DNA from: Trissonchulus latispiculum
Taxonomy: Eukaryota; Nematoda; Enoplea; Enoplida; Ironidae
Direction of reading: 5' to 3'
Assembly: GCA_030248195.1 (NCBI GenBank)
Contig: JASAND010000814.1
Location: 48,342 to 112,341 of the forward strand
Length of the DNA: 64,000 bases
The position numbers and the translations under genes were made by a program. How positions within the stretch are numbered: the stretch's first letter is position 1; every line of letters starts with the position of its first letter. This document shows, one piece after another, positions 19,700 to 31,399 of the stretch. Under the pieces are notes generated by a model, which was given only the letters and a program-made list of their open reading frames with translations, did not search any database and was not told where the DNA came from.

Positions 19700-22600
19700 T
19701 AATTTGCGGATAGCCGAATAAGAATAAGCTGACTGAGATAAGTAGCTTGAGACGTAGTTTCGTTTTTGAGCGTCGAACCAACGTCGAAGCAGGAGCAAGC
19801 TGATTTTGATTTTGTATTGAACTGTAATTGAAAGCTTTGTGTAAACCTTCACTAATCGATAATAGCTGCGGAGGATTCGAGAAACAAATAATACCACGAC
19901 GTATTTTTAAATTTCAAAACGTTAGTTTACTGAAATGCATTGAATCTTCTGCAATAAACTTAGTGTGAGTTCTTCTAAAAGCCACAGCCGTCTCTTCATC
20001 ACATTTTGATCCTTCTTAAAAATTAAATCTACTAGACTGTGTGTTGAAGACAGGAGAAACATCTGAGCAAAACAATGGCGTACATGCATTTCATACTACA
20101 ACAACGGGGAAGTTAAAATCTCTAAATTGACCAGTTTGAAAAAATTTTCAGTAATCCATAAAGCCGATTAACCTGATTTATCAAGTTAACTTTTGGTGAA
20201 AGTGAATTTCATCAGAAGAGCCATAATAATTAGACGATTATTCGGTATGTGCAAACCAAATGAATTTTTAATTTCTCAAAATGCATGCGAAGATCAGACA
20301 GATCAAATTGGCAGACGTTGGATTCAAATTGTCATAAATTGGGAAAATGTTTATTCTGCATTCTTTATTCTGTAAGATTTGCACAAACTGAAGTTGAACG
20401 CCTTGTTGTACACGCAGCATGTAAGCATGAACCAACGAAAAGCTGAACCGAACATCGGATTTTGGATTCGTGTTGTGAGACCCAAGAAATCCATATATTG
20501 GTATCTTAGGTATAGCAAAACTGGAGAAAAAATCAGGCTTCCCTTGATTCCCCACCACCCTACAGAGCCCCTACAACAATTTCACAGCAAAATCAAAGAC
20601 AACGTTTTTAGCTTCTTGTTCGTTTCTTGCGAGTCGAAACAAAACAAAGCGAAGCAAACGCGAAATGGAAAAATTTTGCGATATCTGAACTCAGCCTTTG
20701 GAATTCTGAATCCACCAGTGATCATTGAACTAAGCAAAACCAAGCTCGGCTTTATCAGTATATTTCTCAATAAGCTGAAGATTTCACACAGCCATGTATA
20801 CATCGTTATGTAAACTGTAGGTGTTTATCATATGTGTAGACTGTAGAGATGGTATGCATGTTGTACGGTGACAATTCTCACTCACCCCCCACCCCCACCC
20901 CCAACAGACGTATGTCCACTGTTTCCATCCCCATCCTCATATTTCTGCTTTTTTTCAAATGTCCGTGCAAAAAATTGCCAAACGATTAAAAACTCTATGT
21001 ACATAGGTATAGGAACCGCAAGATCTACCAATAATGCCCGGAGATGCATACTTCGAGCTTCCGTAATTAAAATTTAAATTCCTCAGCAGATCTAAGTTAG
21101 CTTAAGTTTACCTTTTTTAAAGAAACTTACTTATGGGTGGAGAGAGACCAGTAACTAGGTACTGCTGTATTCGAATCATGAAATCCCGTGTAAAGCGTAA
21201 GAGAAAACTATACACCTTTATTTTAATTGAAAATATTGAGTCTGATGAATCTCAGGGAAATGCATTTGCTATAAAGCTTGATATAATTCTAAGTGGGATT
21301 TATCTTTTGCTTTACTGTCCGATGCAGCTGCTTGTCAGTTGCAGTCGTTCATTTTAATTATATTTAGAAACTTATTTTGCACAGAATGTAAGCTGCAAGC
21401 GACAGCATTTATTTACTATGGCAGCCCTGTCCTTCTGGAAAGTTCTAAAACGAAAACTAAAAGTGTTTGACAGACTCCTACCTAAAATCATGAGGTTTTT
21501 ATGCTGGCTTGTCAATTGCATATTCTATCGCATTCAGATAAAAGTGGAAAAAGATCCAAAGCTTAATTGATGCTGTTACATGTCTTAGTCAGAAAAACAT
21601 TTTTGTATGACAAAGTAGACGTCAAAATCTTATGTCACTCTTGTATTTCTAAATCCTGTACTTATCTGCAATTAAACATCCCATAGATGTGGAACTTGAT
21701 TGTTAATAATCCTGTTAATAATCATGAATTCAAGTATTTTAATGTTTCGACAACCAGTAGTTATTTTAACTAAAATAATCATTTGCTTCAATCAGATCTA
21801 ATCAGATTTAAAGTCAAATCTATCTAATTAGATTTTATTTTAAGTCCAGAAATATAACTAAACCCTGCGTAGCTAACAATTTCCTCCAAGCATTATGTTG
21901 GTGCGTGGATTGGTCGAATATTAATAAAATATTTCTCAATAAAATAATAATGTGCTGTATTGGAATTGGCAATCATCGAAATCGATAAACTAAACATTAT
22001 TATCAGTACAATAGTAAATGTTGTAAATTTTATTTGAAATGGTGCCAGCTGAATTAGCTGCACCCAAGATAAAAACATTAAACTAATTAATTTAAAGCAC
22101 TGACCGTAAAGGTCCATAATACGAGACCTTTCGTGCTCAACTGTCTGGCTGGGTATTAGTACCTTCTTGTTCTGTTAGTGATAATTTGTAAACGTCATCC
22201 ATTGGCTGTGATCTATTCAATGCAGACGTTGATTTCGCCATTTCAAAGACATAAAGGCGACATGACTATATCTGATGTTAATAGGAATTATATGCGTCCC
22301 TAAAATAAAGATAGCACCAGTTGAGACTAGTTATTATAGCATTCTGGCAAATCCATTCTACATAGTACATATTCCCTGAAGTAATAAAATCATTGTAATG
22401 TACTTAAGATAAAGTTTAGCATTACTGTGAAATGCAAAAAAGAATCACGGTTGATCGTACAGCTGCGTTCAAAGACGAGGGAGGGATTTGTTACAGTTGA
22501 AGAGGGTAGGTGATAGAACTTCGATTAGCTTTAAGAAAAAATCTATTAAATCAACCTAAAAGTGCTGGGAGAAGCATTGTGTTCGCAAAAATGATAAAAA
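19700..22600. other. Unassigned intergenic stretch
   Basis: Several open frames of 60-145 codons exist here (for example 20379-20813 plus) but none has recognisable domains, splice context or plausible coding composition. No repeat was identified. Confidence 0.4.
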
Positions 22601-22602
22601 TA

Positions 22603-22604
<2 letters not shown>

Positions 22605-22646
<42 letters not shown>
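22605..22646. repeat. (ATT)n microsatellite
   Basis: About 14 consecutive ATT units followed by imperfect continuation. Confidence 0.95.
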
Positions 22647-22647
<1 letters not shown>

Positions 22648-22925
22648 ATAATTATTATTTAATTAAAGTGTTGATTTGAGAAACTACTAAGAAACTATGC
22701 AAACTATATATTTTATTGAGTGTTCAATACGGCCAGTATTCTGACTTTTGGTGGTAAAGTTTAGGTGGCTAAACATACAGATCCATATTTTTCGATCCCG
22801 CTTAGCTGGCGGTATATTGTTTAGACCCGAAATGGCTGTGCGACCAGCCTGCCACGCCGAGCTGTTATTCACAGCAAGGGGCAGTTTCATAAAACTTCTC
22901 GAGTTGCGGAATCCGCAACTTGAGG

Positions 22926-23528
22926 CCTGGGGCCAATTTCATAAAAAGTTGCGGATTTGCAAGTGCGACTTTCACTTGAAACGCATTTGCGGATTACAAG
23001 TGTTGCATAAAACTTTTCCGCAAACTTGCGGAAATTAGCTAAGCAAGTAGCGGAACTTGACCCACTTGCAACGCAAGTGCGAGTACTTGCGTTGCAATCG
23101 CGAAGAAGAAAAATTTACCATAATTTTTTAAAAACTCATAGCTCTTTCACCATTGCATAAAATTTATTGAAATTTTCACAAAATGTTCTAAACATTTCAA
23201 AACAGTTAATTCTTAAATTTTATTAAAAACAAACGAAAATTACGAAAGATATTCCAAGTTTTTTGAAAATCGTCTAGTAAAAATCTACTAGACGACTTTA
23301 ATCGCACTTGCAAGTTGCAAGTGAGTGTTCCAGCGAGTTTTATGAAACATTTACTTGCTGCTTGTGTAGAAGCGGACTTGCAACTTGCATCGAACTTGAC
23401 TCGCTGTTCAAGTGCAAGTGCGGATTCACTTGTCACTTTATGAAACACCTGCAGCTTGCAATTCCACAACTTGCAGTTGCGAGCTGCGGAATCCGCAACT
23501 TGCAAATTTTTATGAAATTGGCCCCAGG
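22926..23528. mobile_element. Inverted-repeat element with CCTGGGGCCAATTTCATAAAA ends
   Basis: The left end TGGGGCCAATTTCATAAAA is matched by TTTTATGAAATTGGCCCCA at the right. The subterminal regions carry many GCAACTTG/CAAGTTGC words, and the palindrome GTTGCGGAATCCGCAAC occurs just outside (22903-22919) and in related form near 23484. Just upstream, AGTTTCATAAAACTT looks like the end of another truncated copy. No target duplication was detected. Confidence 0.75.
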
Positions 23529-23901
23529 TCTCTATGTAAACCTGACTCACCCGCAGGGTGTGGCCCTAAGTTTTTCCGACTATTCGACTTCTTACACTTC
23601 AAAAATTCGCTTCCTTCGATCGAAGTGACTGTCATTACTGTACTGGGTAGTGCCCTTTATGTATGTAAACTGAAAGGAGACTGACCACAGAATTTAGAAA
23701 ACATGTTTTGCCAGGTTTTTTGTTCCAAAATGGGGAAGGGTTGCATGTTGCATTTATTCTTTGCGAAACAATTCAAAAGAATTCCTGCTTTTGTAGTTGA
23801 AAAATACTTTTGCATTCGCATAGTCTGTTTTTACACTCCAATCTCATAATAATTCTAAATATGTTCCTATTAAGTTAATATCATGCAGCAATTTAGTTGT
23901 T

Positions 23902-24337
23902 GGATCTTTTCAGGAAAACCCACCCCAGGTACAGATTCTGCAAAACTTAATCAAATGAGTTGAAATTTGGTATGGGTATGTTTTCGACCACGCTGAGTTC
24001 AAATATCGCAAAATTTTTAGATTCCGCAAAATTCGATTTTTTTCGATTTGTAAGGGGGGACCAAGGGGAACCGAAAAGTTTTTTGTATTTGATTTTGCTG
24101 AAAAATTGTATTCAGGGGATTTCGAGGTCGCAGAACACTAATCTGAAATCCGTTTTTCTATTCAGCTTTTGGTTAGCTCAGTATAAGCTAAAGCTGTAAG
24201 CTTAAGATGTAAGCTTATACTGAGCTAATGAAAGCTGAAACGAAAAACTAACTTTAGATTCGCGTTCTGCGGCGTTCAGCTCATTTGATCCAGTTTTGCG
24301 GAATCTCTGCCTGGGGTGGGTTATCCTGAAAAGATCC
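23902..24337. mobile_element. Foldback element, 436 bp, GGATCTTTTCAGG ends, exact 8-bp duplication
   Basis: Ends GGATCTTTTCAGG and CCTGAAAAGATCC are inverted and followed inward by CCCACCCCAGG and its complement. The flanks are TAGTTGTT at 23894-23901 and 24338-24345, identical. The GG start and 8-bp duplication would suit Merlin-type elements, but without transposase this is only a suggestion. Confidence 0.88.
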
Positions 24338-24345
24338 TAGTTGTT

Positions 24346-25470
24346 TTGCAAGATTCTTGATTATGCGAAAATTGAAAGTAAAGTAAATACATAATTGACC
24401 CGACTGACATTGAGATCCCTGTCTTTTGCACCTGCGAAACTGACTAACAAACTGGAAATACCTAACTTTAGTTGAATAAAAGTTTAAAAACTATAATAGT
24501 TTGAGAAAATAAAAGTATTTACAGTAATAGATCAATTAAAATGTTTACAACAATATTCAACAGGAAGAAAAATTAGTATATCAGCATATGGTGTTGGATA
24601 AATTTGAGAGGATTGGTGGAGTATCTTATAATATGGTGCTCTGTTGTACATAGCAGTGGCAGATGTTACGTTTTGGATCGTTGTAACAGATGGTCTTCTT
24701 TCCCTTTCAGAAATGTGCACTGCTCAGTTAGTTATGTACAGACTTAAAACGCAATTACAATGATGTCCCAGCTGTGGCATTTCTTCACCACGCATTCTAC
24801 AAGCACGCTGTATATCCTTAAAAAGTTCAGATTAATTACTACGTTAGCTAGGGAAAATTATCAGCATGATTGATTGGTTAGTCCGTACACTTTAGGTTCT
24901 TAAGCATGGTTTATATGTGCCAAGAGTTTATAATGTTCTTGTTTATACTATCCAACTTTCTTCTGATTTTATCAGATGGAAAGAATGTTAGGGCAAGCAT
25001 TTTCATAAGATACATTGCCCATCAAACAAGCAAGCAGTTTGCGACTGGCAATGCCAGAGTGTCCAATCAAAGTCAGTTACTGTTGCTTCATGCCTGTTTC
25101 TTTTAAAATGAATCTATATGACTGGTCAGTTTCGTCTGATATCAGAAAGAATTTCGATTTTGATACAACAAAAATTTTATTGTCAGAGCTGAGTCAGTTA
25201 GTCGTTTACGTAAGAGAGAATTTCGTTTGAGGAAAATTTTCTTCTGACAAAGTCAGACGAAGGTTTGACCGTGAAACCCCCTTTATTTTCTCATGCTTAT
25301 ATTCTATGCAATTTTTTTAAATTTGAGGGAATGGCGAACTAGTAATGTTTGACCGCTCCCTTCCTTACGACAGTGTAAATGTATGTATAATGAATATAAT
25401 ATACCGAATCGAAGGTGTGCCAAAAGTGTGCCAATAGCCAAATATCAAATATCCTATATATACATATATG
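24346..25470. other. Unassigned intergenic stretch
   Basis: A minus-strand open frame of about 62 codons ends at 24532-24534 and follows a plausible branch point and AG (GAGCAG, 24725-24720), but it resembles no family and could be chance. Nothing else is supported. Confidence 0.35.

Positions 25471-25471
<1 letters not shown>

Positions 25472-25548
<77 letters not shown>
25472..25548. repeat. (TA)n tract on the left of composite element copy 1
   Basis: About 77 bp of almost pure TA that ends directly at the element border CACGCATGGG. On the right of this copy only a short (TA) run remains (29289-29300). Confidence 0.95.
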
Positions 25549-25552
<4 letters not shown>

Positions 25553-25589
25553 CATGGGCAATGCCTGCACAACTCCTGCACATGTGCAG

Positions 25590-26545
25590 GCTAGGAAAAA
25601 TTTACCCCCGCGCAGTGCGCAGCAAAGATTTTACCCCCGCGCAGCAAAATTTTTACCCCGCGCAGGAAATCGCGTCAAGATTTTATCCCGTGCAGCAAAT
25701 TTTTATCGCAGCGTAACAAAATTTTTACCCGCGCGCAGCAAAGCGCATAAAATTTTATCCCACGCTGCAAAATTTGACCCCCGCGCAGTAGAAGTCTATC
25801 CCGTGCAACGAAATTTCTAATTCGAGCAGTAAATTTTACCCAGAATCAGTGAAATTTTCACCCCCGCGCAACAAAATTTTGACCCGCGCGCAGCAAAGCG
25901 CATAAAAATTTTATCCCACGCTGCAAAATTTGACCCCCGCGCAACAAAGCGCATTAGAAGTTTATCCCGTGCAACGAAATTTCTAACACGAGCAGCGAAT
26001 TTTACCCACGCTCAGTAAAATTTCTACCCCCGCGCAACAAACTTTTTACCCGCGCGCAACAAAGCGCATTAGAAGTTTATCCCGTGCAACGAAATTTCTA
26101 ACACGAGCAGCGAATTTTATCCCGCTCAGTAAAATTTTTACCCCCGCGCAACAAAGTGCAACAAAATTTTTATCGCGTACAGTAAGATTTTTACCACCGC
26201 GCAACAAAAGAGCATTAGAAGTTTATCCCGTGCAACGAAATTTCTAGAGCAGCAAATGTTACCCAGGATCAGTAAAATTTTTACCCCCGCGCAACAAAGC
26301 GCATGTGAAGTTTATCCCGAGCAACGAAATTTCTAACTCGAGCAGCAAATTCGCTCAGTACAATTTTTACCCCCGCCCAACAAAGCGCATCAAAATTTTG
26401 TCCCGCGCAACAGAATGTTCATCGCCGCGCAACAAAATTTTTACAGCGCGCAACAGAATTTTCATTCCCGCGCAACAAAGTGCATTAATGTTTTAAGCCG
26501 CGCATCCAAATTTTCACCCCACGCATAAAACTTTTATCCTGTGCA
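25590..26545. repeat. Minisatellite-like region of CCCGCGCAACAAAATTTTTA words
   Basis: Short words of about 17-25 bp (CCCCGCGCAACAAA, AAATTTTTACCC, GTGCAACGAAATTTCTAA) alternate in higher-order units of roughly 90-150 bp; GCGCATTAGAAGTTTATCCC marks the units near 25950 and 26064, with variants near 26210 and 26300. The copy at 43885-44840 has the same order of units, so the array was moved as a block. Confidence 0.85.
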
Positions 26546-26549
26546 ACAA

Positions 26550-27347
26550 GTATACTTTATAGCACACCTTAGCGTGCATTCACTGATTTGTACGCACGCC
26601 GTGTGGGAAGCTCCGAGTGTGGGGCATGAGTGCGCGAAGCGCACGAGTGCCACGCACGAGGGCTTCCCATACGACGTACGCAGTAGAAATTAGTGAACAA
26701 CGCTAAGGTGTGTTGTAAAGTACTTATACAACGATTCAACCTTCCTTAATTGATGAAACCTTACTCATTTATGTTGCAGCTGACAGCTAAGTTTAGACAC
26801 ATTTCAACATGAAGTGGCAGAAACATTATTGCCTGCCATGGCTGGGAGGCCTACTTTTTGGTGTGCAGCAGAGCTGTCTAGGTTGGAGCTCTGCTGTACA
26901 CACTGCTGTAGGCTGCAGCAATTTAGATTAGGGACCGGCTTCCCAGCGTGCAGCGTGCGTATAACTCAGTTATACGCACGCTGCACTGTGCATTATCTGA
27001 TTTATATGCACAGTCTTGACATAGGAAAAGTGCAAAAGAGTTGTATAAAATCATTTATACAACTCTTTTGCACTTTTGCCACTTTACATTGAAATATGTC
27101 TAGACATATCTGTCAGCTGCAACATAAACGAGTAAGGTTTCATCAATTAAGGATAGGTTTAATCGTTGTATAAAGTACTTTACAACACACCTTAGCGCTG
27201 TTCACTAATTTCTACTGCGCACGACGCATGGGAAGCCCTCGTGCGTGGCACTCGTCAGCTTCGCGCACTCGTGGCCCACACTCGGAGCTTCCCACACGGC
27301 GGCGTATAAATCAGTGAATGCACGCTAAGATGTGCTACAAAGTATAC
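26550..27347. repeat. Large imperfect palindrome inside composite element copy 1
   Basis: The left arm (from GTATACTTTATAGCACACC, 26550 to about 26800) pairs with the right arm (about 27105 to 27347, ending TGTGCTACAAAGTATAC). The 300-bp centre contains further near-perfect palindromes: GCAGCGTGCGTATAACT with its complement (26951-26985), and AAAAGTGCAAAAGAGTTG with its complement around 27050. The second copy of the element lost the left arm up to that central hairpin. Confidence 0.85.
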
Positions 27348-27734
27348 TTAAAAATTTCTTGGTCGGCTTCGCCCTTGGCATGTTTTCATTACATTTATTT
27401 AAAACGTTTCGCGCCTGCCACGCGTTGACCATTATATACATTCTTTTAGAAAATTTCGCGCCATCGACACGTTTTTGTTTATTTTTCCTTATAAATTTTC
27501 GCGCCTCCGGCGTGTTTTCCATTACATTTATTCTAAAAGTTTTAGACCTGAGGTGTTTTTTTTTCCATTTCCTTTGAAAATTTTCGAGCCATCGGCGCAT
27601 TTTGTTTTTTACACATTTCATTCAAAAACATTTGCGAATTCGGCGCATTCTCCTGTAGCTCAAAAGTTGAGTTGAGTTCGCAGTCGAACACATAAAGATA
27701 CGCAGTCAAAAAATACGCAATCGGCAATTGGCAT

Positions 27735-28064
27735 CAGGGTTGGGCGAAACCGAGACTTTACCGAGACCGAGACTGGCCAAGCCTCGGCATTTGGGGAGAC
27801 CGAGACCAACAATTTCAGGCTTCTTATTTTCTTCTAGTTTTTGAGGCTTAGGGCCAGTATAGCGACTTTAACACATAAAAAACGGTTTCCTCACTTCGTT
27901 AGTTAAATTTCATAACATTGATTTAAATTATTTCTGAAATATGATGGTTTCAAAAAATTTCCGGTCTCGCTCCAAAACGTAGAATTTTCCATGGGCGAGA
28001 CCGACACCGAGACTACCCAAGTCTCGGCCTTTCAGCGAGACCGAGACCGAGACTCCCAACCCTG
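27735..28064. mobile_element. hAT-like element, 330 bp, CCGAGACCGAGAC arrays (copy 1)
   Basis: Ends CAGGGTTGGG and CCCAACCCTG are inverted; the exact duplication ATTGGCAT flanks it (27727-27734 and 28065-28072). The subterminal arrays are CCGAGAC words. The same insertion with the same duplication is present in the second composite copy, so it predates the copying. Confidence 0.95.
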
Positions 28065-29884
28065 ATTGGCATTTCAAGACTACTCTCAATTAATTTCTTG
28101 AAACAATTTAACGTAGTTTGGGCTCTGGCTTTTTCTAAGGCTATCGCCCCTAGGCACTCCGGGGGCTCATCCTGTAAGAGGCCGCCCCCGTCGCGATTCG
28201 TAGGTATGAAAAATTAAGGATAAAAATAGAAAAAAGGGCAAAAACCCAAATACTTTCCTACTTCTTTAAATTTCGTGCTATATACTAAAAACCAAAGAAT
28301 TTTCTAATTTTTATCGGAATATTTATATGTTGCGTTTATGAAGAAAAATCTTGAAATGAATCCGATTTTTCGGAGAAAATTGCTAGTTTTGCTTTAAAAA
28401 AGTTTCTCGGTTCTTCAAAGTGAAAGGAATTAAAGTTCGTAGACAGTTTTTATTGCAAAAACAAAACATTTCTTCAACTGGGGGCTCTGCCCCACAGACC
28501 CCGTTGCAAACCTTTTGCCGCCACCCGCTTTATAATTTTTTACGGCCCTTTTTACGACATCCCCTCTTAATTGTTCCATTCTACATTGGTCGTTCCATCT
28601 GCAGTTGCTTGCTTATATATTTTACTTACATGCTCTTGATATTATATATTCTAAAAACGGAGTTTGGTCAAGTCAACGCTCGAGCAAAATTCTACTTAAT
28701 CTACAATCGCACATTGGATTCATGCTGCCGCCGTTTCCTTCGTAAATTATTTTTCTAGATAGATATTGAATTTGTGCAAAAAATTTATTATCTTGTTTTT
28801 GCTGTTTTTTACTACATTCTTTTCCTAATGTTTCCAAGCTGGATCTGTTTTTCATACTGATTTCTGCCAAACCATAAAGTTGCACTAGCAGTTTGGTTAA
28901 AATCCCAATTGTATGCCAGAGCCAAGCATTTGAGTGTTTCCACTAAGGATTTTCCCATTGCCTTGAGGGTTGTATCAGACGAAATAAGAAGGTTCTATCA
29001 ACTCTTAAAAACGGAGTGAATCATAACTGCATTCATAAAGTTCCCTTGCTATTGAAGTAAAACCAGAGAATTAAAATTTTAGCATTTTTTGCGAGATGAA
29101 TCAAAATGTTAGAGTATTGCGTAAAAGTTAGCAAATCATTCTGACAAGGGGGCTTGAAAGATGCGTGAGTAAAACAGAGCTTTGTGAAAACTACAGTCGA
29201 CCCATATCGTGAAAACTTAAAAATTTGACCCCCCGCGCAGTGAGCTCGAGGCTGTGCAGGCTAGAGCCAAGTTCATTGCCCATGTATGATATATATATAT
29301 GCAATTTGTTTTAGGAAACTTTGGGGTGATTGTTTGGTATGCGCACACCTTACAAAATTTTCAAGTTTCTCAAAACCATCTACTTTGGTATGCGCACACC
29401 TTACAAATTCGGAGGCATACGGTAAAAGGCATCTACTTCGGTATGCGCACACCTTACAAAATTACAATTTTCCCAAAACCATCTACTTTGGTATGCGCAC
29501 ACCTTACAAAACAGTTCTCTTCTGTATATTTCCTGGTTAGTTTTCATGTTTATTGTTTATTTCTGGTTAATTTCTTGTTTATTGGAGTTCACAAGTTTCA
29601 CAATTATTGAAATTTTTCACAATTATTGAAATTTTCAAATTCAAAGAAGGGAAAACCAGAACACTATAAACAATTTAAGGTCCAAGTTTGGTATCTCATT
29701 TAAAATTTGGGATAAAGTCGAATTTTCTAACTTTCTTATTTATTATATATATCGTATATTCGTAGTTTCGCGAAGACATTCGACACCAAAACGTTTGATG
29801 AGTGATCTCGAATCGGCGAATGAAAAGTCCTTCGTATATTTCTTAGTATTCTCACCAAGAAACGCTTCCTAATTTTTACTATAC

Positions 29885-30010
29885 GTGACGGAGGTGGAAA
29901 ATACAAAAGTTACTTTTGGGAAAATGCAAGACGTTCCGCTAGTGACTGGCCACACAGAAAGATTCTTTTTGAGAACTACATACAAAAATTCCGGTAATTT
30001 CCACTCTTTA
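29885..30010. repeat. Fragment of the TACAGG-type element (family of 33-771)
   Basis: Shares TACAAAAGTTAC, TTCCGCTAGTGACTG and GAGAACTACA with 650-740 in the same order. The terminal repeats are absent. Confidence 0.65.
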
Positions 30011-30147
30011 GAAAGAAACTGCTAATTGTTGGAGCTTGGCCACGTCCTAGATTTGATGCTGACCTTTATCTCTGCTAATTACTATTATCATTATCATAGA
30101 TTAAATTATCATTAAATCATTAAATTATCATAGAAATCATTAAGCCC

Positions 30148-30148
<1 letters not shown>

Positions 30149-30207
<59 letters not shown>
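30149..30207. repeat. (AAT)n microsatellite
   Basis: About 19 AAT units inside the foldback element. Confidence 0.95.
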
Positions 30208-30479
30208 TAAATAATGAACCCAATAAACAAGAAATAATTGAAAACTGATCCGAAAATAATAGGAAATATACAGTAGAGAACTGTTTTGTAAGGTGTGCGC
30301 ATACCAAAGTAGATGGTTTTGGTAAAATTGTAATTTTGTAAGGTGTGCGCATACCGAAGTAGATGCCTTTTACCGTATGCCTCGGAATTTGTAAGGTGTG
30401 CGCATGCCAAAGTAGATGGTTTTGAGAAACTTGAAAATTTTGTAAGGTGTGCGCATACCAAACAATCACCAACTTTGGT

Positions 30480-30974
30480 GATATCTTGTGAATAAATTAT
30501 ACAGCTAAGCCAAATAGGTCAAGTATATAAACAGGTTTCGCCGGCCTCAACTAGAGGAGAGGTGAAGATTGTTTAATTGAACCAATTTCCAAAACCAAAT
30601 ATTTCTAAAAATCTGTACAAGTTAGTATTTTCTCAACCAAAAGCATTGCAAACTAACACTACCTAGAAAAAACAACAAAGCAATTCGTGTAAATATTAAA
30701 TATTCCTAAAAACCGTGCACACGACAATGAAGGTGGCATGGCTATCATTCATAGAATAAAACAGTCAAAGGACATTTAAAAAATAAATAACCTATCTAAC
30801 CAACTCATTTTTCAATAAATAAATTTAACAACCTTCAATATGAAAAAGGTATCAAAAATCAATTAGCCCGTAAATTAATGTGCCGAACAAGCTAAATTAC
30901 ATATAACTGTCCCACACTTTAACGCAATAAAATAACTAATTAAACTATTTCCTCTAGAAAGAAAGATTCATAGG
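30480..30974. other. Unassigned AT-rich stretch
   Basis: No gene or repeat is supported between the foldback element and the next TTAA-flanked element. Confidence 0.4.
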
Positions 30975-31375
30975 TTAATACGGAGAGGTATGGGGAGGGG
31001 AGGGGTTCAAGCCCCCACCCCCCAGCTTGGACAAAGTACAAGCCCTACCGCTGACAGATGCAAGGGGTTAAGGAAAAGTGGGCAAGGTTTAGGCAAAATT
31101 GGCCAGAAAAAATAGGCTTTCACACTTAAATTATAGAAAGTTTCCGGCTTCGTCAGAAGTTTTTGCAAAAAAAATTTAATTTTTCATTAAAACCGACAAC
31201 AATTTTGAAATTTTCTCTAACAATTGATCCTATTTGTTGCAAATTTATTAAAAATTGCTTAAGCTACTATTAGCGTTAATTTATCTATACTTACGGTACA
31301 AGCCCCCTTGAAACTTTGCGTTACTCCCTCAATTTTTTCCTGCCACAAGCTCTCCAGGATCCAGCCCTATGTTAA
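30975..31375. mobile_element. TTAA-flanked element, relative of 59850-60279
   Basis: TTAA borders both ends. It shares CAAGCCCTACCGCTG, TTTCCGGCTT and TACAAGCCCCC in order with 59850-60279; 48879-49258 is a more distant relative. CATAGG/CCTATG lies just at the borders. Non-coding. Confidence 0.7.
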
Positions 31376-31399
31376 TACTTAGATGGAATTACATGCAAT

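Larger units (their letters stand above)
25549..29288. mobile_element. 3.74 kb composite element, copy 1, embedded in (TA)n
   Basis: The outer ends are inverted over about 15 bases: CACGCATGGGCAATG at the left against the complement of CATTGCCCATGTATG at the right. TA repeats touch both borders. From left to right it holds CG-rich minisatellite-like repeats (25590-26540), a large imperfect palindrome (26550-27347), a CGCGCC-rich spacer, a nested hAT (27735-28064) and a unique 1.2 kb segment. A second copy at 43845-47083 is nearly identical apart from a ~500 bp deletion. No transposase frame was recognised; the longest frame (28420-28758 plus) resembles nothing known. Confidence 0.9.
29325..30470. 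mobile_element. Foldback element with GGTATGCGCACACC arrays, exact 8-bp duplication
   Basis: Ends GGTGATTGTTTGGTATGCG and its complement; flanks AACTTTGG at 29317-29324 and 30471-30478 are identical. Each arm holds four copies of GGTATGCGCACACCTTACAA, the right arm inverted. The interior contains a diverged piece of the 33-771 family (about 29885-30010) and an (AAT)n tract. No transposase. Confidence 0.93.

Noticed and set aside
20379..20813. 144-codon plus-strand frame as a gene
   Set aside because: No domain, no start or splice context, low-information composition; chance frames of this size are expected here.
24532..24722. Minus-strand terminal exon candidate of about 62 codons
   Set aside because: A branch-point-like CTAAC and AG precede it, but there is no homologous family, no adjacent exon and no polyadenylation hexamer, so chance is not excluded.
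25383..25716. Long plus-strand open frames rich in Ile-Tyr
   Set aside because: They translate the (TA)n tract and the adjacent element end; the same happens at 43767 and 47012 on either strand.
26814..27092. 92-codon Cys-rich frame
   Set aside because: It lies over the central palindromes of the composite element's foldback; the peptide reflects nested hairpins.
29340..29510. Regularly spaced identical 20-bp direct repeats resembling a CRISPR array
   Set aside because: The spacers are not unique: they recur inverted in the other arm at 30290-30460, and the unit has a target duplication, so it is a foldback transposon in eukaryotic DNA.
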